Below, one piece after another: positions 9,410 to 19,791 of a stretch of 64,000 bases of DNA. Made by a program: the position numbers and the translations under genes. The stretch covers positions 709,247,389 through 709,311,388 of the forward strand of contig NC_064616.1 of NCBI RefSeq assembly GCF_023898315.1. The letters run 5' to 3'. This DNA is from Schistocerca nitens (Eukaryota > Arthropoda > Insecta > Orthoptera > Acrididae). The stretch's first letter is position 1. Every line of letters starts with the position of its first letter. The notes under the pieces are model-generated. The model searched no databases, was not told where the DNA came from, and was given only the letters and a program-made list of their open reading frames with translations.

Positions 9410-11270
9410 CATACTATATTCTTACCAGAAATCCTTTGGTGCCTAAGGATTAGTTTTAAATTAAGAATTTGTTCCCAAAGGATCTGTTTGGTCTAAAGCC
9501 TGCTTGGTATTCAACAATTTTAGGTTCTAACTGTCGTTTGACTTGATCAAGTAAACAATGCGACAGAATTTTGTATGTGACCAGGAGAAGAGAGATTTCT
9601 TGGTAATTATTAAAATTGGTTCTATCCACTTTTTTATGCAATGGATGAATTAGGACAGTTTTCCAAACCTTAGGTACTTTCTCAGTTTGCTAGATATGTC
9701 TTATTAGTTGAGTGATCTCTTTTATAGTGTTAGAACCAACTGATTTTGTTATACCATCTTCTTCAGATGCTTTATTGTTTTTAAGTCTTATAATCTGTTT
9801 AATTATTTTGATTTCATCAGGTTCTTTAGAGTTAGGTTTGATGTTATTAGTTTGCTGTGGTTGGAATTTATTCGCTAGTTCTCGACAGTTTAATAGTTTT
9901 TCAAAATAATTAGCAGTTACCTTACAATTTTCTTGGTTGTTAAGAGCCAAACAGACATTTCCATTTTCGAAGCAAAGACTTTGAGAGCAGTAATCAGTTA
10001 GTTTTGTTTTAAATGTTTTATAAAAGTTTCTTGTATTGTTCTTTTCAAAATCTTTTCTGATTTCTAAAAGTTGGGCATTTTTGTAGTTTCAATTAGTCTG
10101 TCAGATTACAGTTAGAAAGGTGTTGTACGTATTTTTAGTTTTGTTACTATTCCAATTTTTGAATGCCTCATGCCTAGACTTAACCGCTCTTTCACAATCC
10201 ACTTTCCACCGATGGTGTTTTTGTTTCTTTCAAAGAGGAATTAAATTTTGTGCTGTTGTGATGGACTTTTCTGTTAGGATTTTCCAGTTGTTGGATTGTT
10301 TTTTTGTCAAGTTTGTTTGGGATAACATTTTTTGTTTCAAAGTGTTTTTGAGGTTGAAGTTTTACTTTGATTCATGTTAAATAATGGTTAGAATCTATAT
10401 TAGCTTCTTTCCTAACTTGGACATTTAAAATTTCTTTGTAGTTAGGGTATGAAATCGATACATGATCAATTTGAAATTCCCCAATAAATGTATCGAGTGC
10501 CTGCCAAGTTTTTTGTTTTGAAGGGTTCTTTTTAAAATGTGTAGACATGATTTTAAGGTTAAAATGTTTGCATGTTCCAACAAGTCTTTGGCCATTTTGG
10601 TTTGTCCATTTATGTGCAGGAAATCCACCCAACATTTTCTTATATTTTTTGTCTTTACCTAATTGAGCATTAAAATCACTGATTAAAATTTTAACATGGT
10701 TTGAGGGAATTTTCAAGACAATGCTTTCTAATGGTTCCCAAGCTTCATTAACTTCTTTAGGTTTTTTACAGTTATCCTCATTCTCTGGCATATGGGCATT
10801 AATTAAAGTGTATGCCTTATTTAAGAGAAATTGTCATTAGTGTATTATTAACAGATTTTATCTCTGTTATTGAATTTAAATTATTTTTGGAAACTTCAAA
10901 AGCAATTCCCTGATGTGCTGTATTATTAAGTATTCTTTTAGCAGTTTTACTTTTAAATAGACGATAATTACAGAAACCCATGGTTCTGACATTCGTGTTT
11001 CTTAAAGTGCCAAAATTTGAATTGTCTGTTCCTTTAATGTATGTTCCAGTTTATGAAGTTTACATTGTTGAGAAAGTGTTTTTATTTTAAGTGTTGCAAA
11101 AAATGTATTTGTTTTGGTTTTAAGTTGGCCAGAGGACTCTGACTTCCTCTGCTGAATCACACTGCATTTTAACCTGGCTGCCGCAGAATCCAAAAGACCA
11201 GTTACACCAGTAATACTGGTGGTGGATTGACCACCTGAGGTAATATGGTGATTATCAAAATGCTCCAAGA
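9410..11270 (-). pseudogene. RTE-B endonuclease and RT N-terminal half
   Basis: Endonuclease: an N-terminal segment containing LKIKTLSQQCKLHKLEHTLK and QILAL (11100-11005), then KILISDFNAQLGKDKKYKK (about 10690), AHKWTNQNGQRL, QIDHVSISYPNYK and NIDSNHYLT (about 10385). The last corresponds to the SDH catalytic motif, changed to SNH. RT N-terminus: IRLKNNKASEEDGI (9795), HKKVDRTNFNNYQEISLLL (9640) and EYQAGFRPNRS (9495). The reading frame is broken several times. The right part of the RT palm lies beyond the L2 insertion. Confidence 0.7.
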
Positions 11271-11763
11271 TGATTGGACCTGGAATCGGGTGGGACTGAG
11301 TAGACTCATTGAGTGAACTCAGAGTGTTAAGACTGGAAGGGTTAGTTCCAGAATATTAATTTCAGCCATCTCACTGATGAACAGACACTGACCATTTTGC
11401 AGCTTGCTACAAGACAGATGCAAAGCGAATTTAGTTTTATTTTGCCTTGGTCCAGGACTTCTTATTCCGTATTCACAGCTGTCCACCGTAATTGGTAGAA
11501 CATACACCTGTGGCCCGTCTGTAGCACATTATTTGAGTCAGTTGGGGAAATGTTCCAAACTCTGAAAAACACTCTTTAACTAACTTTGTTCTTATTTTAT
11601 CTTAATCACTTTTATTTTTCAATTTTAAAGACTTCATGGTGGACGTTACTACTGGTGTAGTTTCTGCTGTTAACGATCAGGTAACTTGACCCAATACAAA
11701 TGCAAATGTTTTATTTCACCATTGAGCATATTTACATGCAATTGGTGTTATAAGTGTTAACTT

Positions 11764-11803
11764 AATAATAATAACAATAATAATAATAATAATAATATAA
11801 ACT
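11764..11803. repeat. (AAT)n microsatellite
   Basis: An almost pure AAT/ATA run of about 40 bases. It lies at the left (3') side of the minus-strand LINE L3, so it may be that element's short-repeat 3' tail, though I cannot prove the boundary. Confidence 0.8.
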
Positions 11804-12137
11804 TTGACATGACAAATGTTATTAACTACAATATAATAATCCAAGATGGATACAATACATAATTATGGAAATGTCAATAACAAGAAGAAGTTTCCTAATA
11901 GATCAATTACAAGATAAGTGAACTACATAGTTCAGTGACTGATAAACACATAATTAAACAGATAATTAACAATAAGTACATGAAACAGTAATAAAATAGT
12001 TGCACAGTGTGGCATATGTATAGTTTGCAGTTAAGTTATAGTTCATTCTCATAAGAAAAATGGGTCATTTGTCACATACTCAAGGAACTCTTTAGCAGAG
12101 TAAATTACTCCATCTTGAAGACTGGTTTTAAATTTAT

Positions 12138-13734
12138 TTACTGGCACTGAGTAGGCATTTTCAGGTAATATGTTGAAGTAGACAGGACCAAGATATTTGT
12201 AGCTGTTATGAGATTTTGCAAGCCTAGCATATGGTGTTTAATTGTATGTCCACTTTTTATGTTATGGTCATGAACTGTTCCCCTTAAGTCAAATTTACTC
12301 AGATTCTCTTTAATGAAGACTAGGCAGTTGTAAATACACAGGCCAGGAATTGTCATTATATTCAGTTTCTTAAAATAATCTTAATATGATGCATAAGGGC
12401 TAAGTTCTGCTATTCACCTTATGGCTTTCTCTTGCCATTTAAACACTAATTTTGAGCCTACAGAATTGCCCCATAGTAGTATTCCATAACTTGGGTGCAA
12501 ATGAAAGACTGCAAAATATGCATATAACAGAAGTTCTTAACTGACACTTTTCCTTAGTTTGTACAGCAGATATATGGCATGTACCAAGTTGCCACACATC
12601 TTCCCTGTGTGGGGATATGAAATCCTAATAATTTTACTGTTTTGTTATCATGACTGGGACCATTCGGATTGAATACAATAGCTTCAGTTTTACTATCATT
12701 CTTCTGCAGTACATTTGCCTCAAACCAAGTAGTGCACCTTTCCATTGCCACTGCCATACTGTGTTGCACATTTTCAAGATTGGAATCACATGTGACGAGT
12801 GTTGTATCATCATCATATAGCACAGCATCACAGGATACAACTGCAGGTAAATCATTTATATAAATAATGAAAAGGAAAGGTGCAAGAACAGATCCTTGAG
12901 CTACACCCTTTACAACTGGGAGACATTCTGACATTTGATTATTTACCTTAACTGACTGTTTTCTATTGTACAAGTATGACTGCATTAGGCATAGGGCATT
13001 CTCTCTCACTCTGTAGTGGTAGAGTTTTTTTGTGAGAGTATTGTGTGAGACTGTACCAAAAGCTTTCCTGAGGTCGAACAGTGTTGCACAGATAATATCT
13101 TTATTTTCAAAACAACTGTATATTTTTGCTACCATACTTTCAACTGCTTTGACTGTAGAAAGGCTGGATCTGAAACCACAAAGTGAGGAGGTGAGTATAT
13201 CATCGTGTTCAAAATATTGACTCATCTGTTTATGCCTGGAGTATTCTATTATTTTTAATATTATGGGTATAAGTGATATTAGTCAATAGTTATCTGGTGA
13301 TGCTATATCTCCTTTCTTATGTACTGGTTTAACTACAGATATTTTTAAGCATTCTGGATAATTACCTTCATTTAAAATTTTGTTGATTATTTTAGTCAGT
13401 GGCATTACAATTCGAGTTTTGATATATTTAGTAACATAATTTGAGAGACCATAGTAATCCTCTGCTCTAGAATTACTGAGCTTAGCTATTGATTTATTGA
13501 CCATCTTCTCAGTTACACAAATCCAGTGAAAGCTGTCTGTCTGCTTACTGTTCATTTTTGGCAGCAGTGCCTCTGCCTTACTCACATTCTCCATAATGCT
13601 GTTATCTGACTGAGGACTGACAAAATGCGCATTTAGAACATGAGGTGGAATTGGTGTCTGGTATACTTTATCATCACAGTTACTTTCTGTTTTAATAATT
13701 TCCCATGCAGCTTTGCATTTATTTACTGAGTTCA

Positions 13735-13778
<44 letters not shown>

Positions 13779-13879
13779 TTTGCTTTGCTCTTAGCTGCCT
13801 TGATTGCAGACCTGTAAATCTTTTTCACTTTCAGGTACATTTCCTTGTCAGCATTATTGTGCTTGGACCTAATATTCAT
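12138..13879 (-). pseudogene. L3 reverse transcriptase
   Basis: An upstream open frame (13879-13283) carries a linker (KVKKIYRSAIKAAKSK, KAAWEIIK) and the RT fingers (ISVVKPVHKKGD near 13315). The next frame (13225-12554) has LCGFRSSLSTVKAVE, ATLFDLRKAFGTVSHN (D of KAFD changed to G), VKGVAQGSVLAPFLFIIYINDL and the catalytic box as LYDDDTTLV. The C-terminal end, with LCIYNCLVFIKENLSKFDLR, is at 12340-12270. Two frameshifts and a dinucleotide repeat interrupt it. The catalytic Asp pair is retained but the protein cannot be made whole. Confidence 0.75.
13736..13776. repeat. (TA)n microsatellite inside L3 coding sequence
   Basis: A pure TA run of 41 bases. It lies in the open frame of the L3 linker, where it would encode alternating Ile-Tyr, so it expanded without breaking that frame. 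Confidence 0.95.
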
Positions 13880-13889
13880 GTTGCTGAAG

Positions 13890-15050
13890 TTATTTGTAAT
13901 GACTATTTTAGATATTCCATGGCAGCACCTACTGAATCTGACAACTCTATCATTTCAGTAACTGTTATGGAATGATTATTAAAAAGTTGTCAACACTACA
14001 CACCTCTTATCAATGTATCATTTACTCTTAATCCTATCTTTTCCTCTTCATCTCTGGTTCTACCAACTTCCTCATTTTTATTTTGTTATCTAATATGATT
14101 ATCTTTTTCTTGTAATGCAGTTTCTTTGATGCTCATGTTGTTACCTTCAATACTTTGCAATATTTCTTGCAATGAAATTTTATTATCTTACATCTTCCAA
14201 TTCTGTAGCACTATTTGAAGTTATCCAACATTATTTGAAGTTATTGCTTCCATTGAAATCACTATAATCTATGCTGCAGACAATTTGATGTGCATAACGT
14301 ACTAGGTCACTATCATGCACATCCTGTAAATTGTATCAAGCAGCCTTGATATGCACAAACACCTGTTTTCATAATAAGTGTGCCTTTTCCTCCCTTGAAT
14401 ATGCATAGTTTTTCTTATGCATTACATGGTCATATTGCTGTGGACTTATTCAAAATCTTTTCATAATTGCTTTTTACTATGCCGGTATGATCTTCCATGC
14501 ATGTAATTTTGTTTAGTACCTGCTCCTTGGACAACAATTGTCCTTCACTACATTTCACTGGAGAACAGATTTGTTGCTCCCTATCCAACAAGAATGATGA
14601 ACTACATAGCTTGACACCTGTTTCAATATCACTTTCACTTGTTATGCACATATTGTCATCATTGTACTCCTCATGTACACTGTCTGCACAGTCAGGCATA
14701 TACAACACCACACATTCCACTGACTCATCTTGTAGAAATGCTAATACTTCATGTGCCACTTCTTTCTCACTCTGTGAAATTCCTTGGGGTGCTTTCTGAC
14801 AAAATGGCAACTTTGGCAACTGTTGTTGTAGACATAATGCAATGTTTGCTTTTTTTATTGTTAGCATTGCTTTGCTTTGTGTGAACACTGTAGCAGTGTT
14901 GTTAGTTACTTCTTGACTAAGGAGTTCAACTATGCTCTACAGCCTCATGCTGTGCTCACCATTGGTTACTTCCAGTCCACTACCTGTTGCCTTTAGCAGC
15001 CAATATTGTGGTTGCATGGTAGATAATATGTGGAGCGTGGAATGCTGTAA
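13890..15050 (-). other. Unassigned stretch within L3, with a 152-codon acidic open frame
   Basis: The minus strand has an open frame from 14888 to 14430. It is rich in Glu, Asp, Ser and Cys (VECVVLYMPDC, HEEYNDDNMC) and has no motif I know. Left of it (14190-13920) the minus strand reads as a charged helical segment with a few stops (ISLQEILQSIEGN, EEKIGLRVND), like the coiled-coil ORF1 of some LINEs. It separates the L3 linker from the L3 RT, so it may be an inserted ORF1 fragment of another LINE or a rearranged piece of L3. A host exon cannot be excluded but has no support. Confidence 0.35.
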
Positions 15051-15099
15051 ATATTGTTGACCTTTTGTGACCTTGCACTCAAAAGGTTCCTTATTAAAA

Positions 15100-15480
15100 G
15101 GTAATCTTATTGCCTGTTTGTAGAATTTAGTCTAATCTGGGATAATTTTGGGAGAAAACAGCTTTCAAATGAGGAAAGAACTTTATTAATAAAGTTATTG
15201 TGTTTTTCATTCATGCCATGAGCACTGTATGCCTCACTCCAGTTCATGTCTTCCAGGAGTTAACTAAAATAATCAGTATTTGTCTTACTGACTGTCCCTT
15301 GAATTCAGATTTATTTGAGATTGTATCCTGAACAGTACTAACATTTAACAAAAGAAACTGCATATCACAGTCTGTGACACTATTGACTATGTTTTTGTGA
15401 TATAATTGTGTTTGTTAGACCTTTATAGAAAGATATAATTAGTGGCTATTTTTTGAGCAATTAGTTACCCTGGTTGGAAA
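15100..15480 (-). pseudogene. L3 endonuclease C-terminus and linker
   Basis: Just left of CR1-B the minus strand gives FNSIPMVNFPTRVTNCS (15478-15428), a match to the VNFPTRVT segment of LINE endonucleases. VTDCDMQFLLLNVS follows, in the position of the SDHD catalytic motif. Then come WSEAYSA, KHNNFINKVLSSFESCF and PKLSQIRLNSTN in the endonuclease-RT linker. The Asp-His pair of the active site is degraded and there are several stops. Confidence 0.6.
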
Positions 15481-15507
15481 GTTAACCATAGGAATGGAGT
15501 TAAATGA

Positions 15508-17514
15508 TCTACATCTACATCTACATTTATACTCCGCAAGCCACCCAACGGTGTGTGGCGGAGGGCACTTTACGTGCCACTGTCATTACCTCCCTTTCCT
15601 GTTCCAGTCGCGTATGGTTCGCGGGAAGAACGACTGTATGAAATCCTCCGTGCGCGCTCTAATCTCTCTAATTTTACATTCGTGATCCCCTCGGGAGGTA
15701 TAAGTAGGGGGAAGCAATATATTCGATACCTCATCCAGAAACGCACCCTTTCGAAACCTGGCGAGCAAGCTGCACCGCGATGCAGAGCGCCTCTCTTGCA
15801 GAGTCTGCCACTTGAGTTTATTAAACATCTCCGTAACGCTATCACGGTTACCAAATAATCCTGTGATGAAACGCGCCGCTCTTCTTTGGATCTTCTCTAT
15901 CTCCTCCGTCAACCCGATCTGGTACGGATCCCACACTGATGAGCAATACTCAAGTATAGGTCGAACGAGTGTTTTGTAAGCCACCTCCTTTGTTGATGGA
16001 CTACATTTTCTAAGCACTCTCCCAATGAATCTCAACCTGGTACCCGCCTTACCAACAATTAATTTTATATGATCATTCCACTTCAAATCGTTCCGCACGC
16101 ATACTCCCAGATATTTTACAGAAGTAACTGCTACCAGTGTTTGTTCCGCTATCATATAATCATACAATAAAGGATCCTTCTTTCTATGTATTCGCAATAC
16201 ATTAATTTGTCTATGTTAAGGGACAGTTGCCACTCCCTGCACCAAGTGCCTATCCGCTGCAGATCTTCCTGCATTTCGCTACAATTTTCTAATGCTGCAA
16301 CTTCTCTGTATACTACAGCATCATCCGCGAAAAGCCGCATGGAACTTCCGACACTATCTACTAGGTCATTTATATATATTGTGAAAAGCAATGGTCCCAT
16401 AACACTCCCCTGTGGCACGCCAGAGGTTACTTTAACGTCTGTAGACGTCTCTCCATTGAGAACAACATGCTGTGTTCTGTTTGCCAGAAACTCTTCAATC
16501 CAGCCACACAGCTGGTCTGATATTCCGTAGGCTCTTACTTTGTTTATCAGGCGACAGTGCGGAACTGTATCGAATGCCTTCCAGAAGTCAAGAAAAATAG
16601 CATCTACCTGGGAGCCTGTATCTAATATTTTCTGGGTCTCACACGATCGCTGTTTCCGGAATCCATGTTGATTCCTACATAGCAGATTCTGGGTTTCCAA
16701 AAACGACATGATACTCGAGCAAAAAACATGTTCTAAAATTCTACAACAGATCGACGTCAGAGATATAGGTCTATAGTTTTGCGCATCTGCTCGACGACCC
16801 TTCTTGAAGACGGGGACTACCTGTGCTCTTTTCCAATCATTTGGAACCCTCCGTTCCTCTAGAGACTTGCGGTACACGGCTGTTAGAAGGGGGGCAAGTT
16901 CTTTCGCGTACTCTGTGTAGAATCGAATTGGTATCCCGTCAGGTCCAGTGGACTTTCCTGTGTTGAGTGATTCCAGTTGCTTTTCTATTCCTTGGACACT
17001 TATTTCGATGTCAGCCATTTTTTCGTTTGTGCGAGGATTTAGAGAAGGAACTGCAGTGCAGTCTTCCTCTGTGAAACAGCTTTGGAAAAAGGTGTTTAGT
17101 ATTTCAGCTTTACGCGTGTCATCCACTGTTTCAATGCCATCATCATCCCGGAGTGTCTGGATATGCTGTTTCGAGCCACTTACTGATTTAACGTAAGACC
17201 AGAACTTCGTAGGATTTTCTGTCAAGTTGGTACATAGAATTTTACTTTCGAATTCACTGAACGCTTCTTGCATAGGCCTCCTTACGCTAACTTTGACATC
17301 GCTTAGCTTCTGTTTGTCTGAGAGGGTTTGGCTGTGTTTAAACTTGGAGTGAAGCTCTCTTTGCTTTCGCAGTAGTTTCCTAACTTCGTTGTTGTACCAC
17401 GGTGGGTTTTTCCCGTCCCTCACAGTTTTACTCGGCACGTGCCTGTCTAAAACGCATTTTACGATTGCCTTGAACTTTTTCCATAAACACTCAACATTGT
17501 CAGTGTCAGAACAG
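15508..17514 (-). mobile_element. 5'-truncated CR1-like LINE copy CR1-B
   Basis: A 2.0-kb minus-strand copy of the same family as CR1-A (31503-35682) and very similar to it. It starts at the linker (SDTDNVECLW) and so lacks ORF1 and the endonuclease. Its 3' end is the family's hexamer tail, CTACAT repeated on the plus strand at 15509-15526. It is inserted in the endonuclease of L3. No clear target duplication was seen. Confidence 0.85.
15586..17514 (-). pseudogene. CR1-B reverse transcriptase
   Basis: Covers the linker (KFKAIVKCVLDRHVPSK), fingers (QVVPVFKKGRRADAQNYRP), LDFWKAFDTVPH, GVPQGSVMGPLLFTIYINDL, LFADDAVVY, then the thumb and C-terminus (VRPILEYCSSVWDP, RTIRDWNRKGR) ending at 15586. 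Compared with CR1-A it has an in-frame 27-base deletion just after SCETQ, flanked by a repeated GAGACCCA, and a one-base deletion near 16205 that shifts the frame. The catalytic FADD is intact. The long open frame here begins in L3 sequence to the right of 17514, so its first 34 or so residues are not CR1. Confidence 0.85.
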
Positions 17515-18050
17515 ACTATTACTGACTGCAACAAATTTTTACCGGAAGAATTTTTAAGAAAACTGACATTAAAATTACCAGCAACCACTATTTTTTCTGT
17601 TAAACAGGCCAATAGAATTTCAAGGTGTTTTATGAATAGATGAAAATTACCTGCAGGTGCTCAGCAAACACTTATTATTGTGAAGGATTTATTGTGAAAT
17701 TCTACTTTAGTCACAAAATTAATGACTATCTGTGTTCTTAAACTAATGACAGTTCCTGATGTGTGTGACAGCTCCTACTTTCTCCATTTCTGCTCTACAG
17801 AAGTTAGATGCTTACATAAATCCTGTAACAGTTAACACATGTATACCACTGGTCATATGTTGATCAGAGTGGCAGATTATGTCAACTAGGTTAAAAGACT
17901 GTAATACAGGGCAGCACAGTTCAACTCCTTTGACTTGCATTACATGAGATAACTTTCCATCCCCACATTTTATAAAATATAGTGTCACTGATAGAAATGA
18001 ACTTGACGTTTTTACAGTTTTGAAAAATTTTTGTTTTATTTCCATACATG
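17515..18050 (-). pseudogene. L3 endonuclease, N-terminal part
   Basis: The minus strand shows YFIKCGDGKLSHVMQ, KGVELCCPVL, ISVC and APAGNFHLF (a damaged YRxPxGNF motif), then EKIVVAGNFNVSFLKNSSGK, the GDFNVxFL motif of APE-type endonucleases with Asp changed to Asn. It stops at the CR1-B insertion and resumes at 15480. Several stops are present. Confidence 0.6.
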
Positions 18051-18151
18051 TATCTACTTAAGAAAATGTTTGTGCGGAGGTTGGATTGAGGTGAAAATTT
18101 TTATGTAGAATATAGCTTCCTAGTCTGTGCAAAGAAGAAATAATTAATATC

Positions 18152-18485
18152 TGGCTTGAAACTTCCTTGCAGATTAAAACTGTGTGCCAAACTGAGACAC
18201 AGACTTGGGGTCTATGTCTTTCATGGCCAAGTACTCTACCGACTGAGCTATGCAAGCACAACTCATGATCCATTCTCACAGCTTTACTTCCACCTCTACC
18301 TCATCCTCTAACTTCCAAAGATGTCAGGATAGGTCCATGAGTCATGCTTTGATAGTTAAACTGGTAGAGCACTTGCCCACAAAAGGCATACTTCCCAAGT
18401 TGGATTCTCAGTCCAGCACACAGTTTTAATATGCAAGAAACTTTCATATCAGTGCACACACTACTGCAGAATGAAAAATTCAATT
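18152..18485. repeat. Foldback repeat of two inverted tRNA-like units
   Basis: 18152-18260 (minus) and 18345-18440 (plus) are inverted relatives of one unit. Each has a tRNA-like core with TGGTAGAGCACTTGCCC or its complement, an A-box/D-stem-like sequence, then a weakened B box (AGTTGGATTCTCAG on the plus unit). The outer ends are complementary as well (GAAACTTCCTTGCAGATT against its inverse near 18430). It looks like a palindromic SINE or foldback element. These are not tRNA genes: the cloverleaf is not complete. Confidence 0.6.
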
Positions 18486-18507
18486 TGGAAGTATCTGACT
18501 TGTGTCT

Positions 18508-18730
18508 TGCTTCAGGGGAATGTAATAGGATCATTCATGTACCTGTTACATATCAATGGCTCAGCTAATAATACTAGTCATAACTTCCAACTTTTCACAG
18601 CTGATCCACGAAGAATTCTTCTTTGATAAATCTTGAAGTAATATGCATGTAGATGTTGATAAAATATAAAGCATGGTGTGAAGACTGTCATTCCTAAACA
18701 GCATCCCATACGAGCAAACCAGTTGCATTT
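18508..18730 (+). pseudogene. LINE reverse transcriptase scrap (plus strand)
   Basis: The plus strand reads LLQGNVIGSFMYLLHINGS (GVPQGSVLGPxLFLLYIND in intact relatives) and soon after NTSHNFQLFTAD, the position of the catalytic FADD box with Asp-Asp altered. The fragment fades by about 18730. It starts right beside the foldback repeat and has no other domains. Confidence 0.5.
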
Positions 18731-19791
18731 TTACTTGTGGTTACTTGTACTTTAGGTACTTGGGCTATGCACGCTTCCGTTTAAAAAGAATAAGTAAGTA
18801 TAGACATAGGTCAAGCTGCACATGTCTGCTCTAATGCCCTCCAACTAACTTTCTCTACATAGCTTGTAACTGTGATCCTGCAGTCAAATAGTCGATGCAT
18901 TGGCTAGAATTGTGAGTTAATAAAGTACACAGAAATATAAAATAGAAATTAAATGAGTAATTTAATAACAAGGCTTCTATTCTAACATCTGTAACTGGTG
19001 TAGATGATAGAGAATTAGGTTGAATAATTTTTATTCAAGAAAAGACATTTTAAATAAACAGGAAGTTGTCCTATGATATTCAGTTAAATTGCAACAGAAA
19101 GTACCTTCATCAAATGCAGTTAAGTTACATTGAGAGTGATATGAGAAGGGTAGCAAAATCCCCAAACTAAACAGTCATCAAAGATATGCAAAAACAAAGT
19201 CAATTTCATAATCACGGCACACAAAATATTCACCAGATTAAAACAGTTCAGAGTTCAACATGATTCACAAATTAACACATGTGATGCAAAGAATAGTCAC
19301 TCATACTCTGTCTATTCTTAGTCCCATAAATCAAGCAGAAATAGTTGAGACCCCTACTCTGGAGCACATTCAGGCCTCTCAAAATATAAAGACCCTTCAG
19401 AAGTTTAAAGTACAGCAGTGGCCATTCACTGCCCAGAATCAAACATCTCCAAAATCAAGTACCACTTGTTATCAATGGCAGGCCTGCCTTCTTCCAGAAC
19501 TCACGTAATAGTGTCCATGATCGCTCCCTTGAGTTCATCACTTGAAAAAAAGTCCCAGTCTCCACTTTACTCCTATAGTGTTCTGCTATTGTCTACTTTT
19601 CCACTGGCTGAAGGCCATCCCCACCAAACATACATCATTCTTACACACTGCAAACATAATTTAACTCATCTTGACCACTTCATGGACTAAACTAACATAT
19701 TATGACTATATTTAAATAAAGAAATGTTATAAACAATCAGTCAATCTCAAACCATTTTTAATAAACATAAATAGAGGTTTGTCCCTAAATA
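18731..19791. other. No recognisable feature
   Basis: A/T-rich sequence with two small overlapping open frames (19260-19690) that show no domain or codon signal. I see no repeat partner in the window. Confidence 0.5.

Larger units (their letters stand above)
6290..11500 (-). mobile_element. RTE-type LINE RTE-B, split by LINE L2
   Basis: A second endonuclease/RT LINE, from a different family than RTE-A. Right to left: an upstream leader with small open frames (11507-11270), endonuclease (about 11150-10372), a linker, the RT N-terminal part (9950-9410), then, after the inserted L2 (9405-7487), the RT palm and C-terminal part (7482-6306). The two RT halves join across L2 at a conserved segment just before the YxSVDHE motif, and TGTA flanks the insert on both sides. 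The leader shows no motif I can name. Confidence 0.75.
11700..18050 (-). mobile_element. Decayed Jockey/CR1-type LINE L3, split by CR1-B
   Basis: A minus-strand LINE read right to left: endonuclease (18045-17515), CR1-B insertion (17514-15508), the rest of the endonuclease and the linker (15480-15100), a stretch of unclear origin (15050-13890), reverse transcriptase (13879-12138), and a 3' non-coding part to about 11700. The endonuclease before and after CR1-B aligns to neighbouring parts of one domain, which is the main evidence that the two sides belong to one element. 11804-12060 holds only A/T-rich sequence. Confidence 0.65.

Noticed and set aside
15509..15526. Short direct repeats as a CRISPR-like array
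   Set aside because: Contiguous hexamers without spacers; they are the CR1 3' tail.
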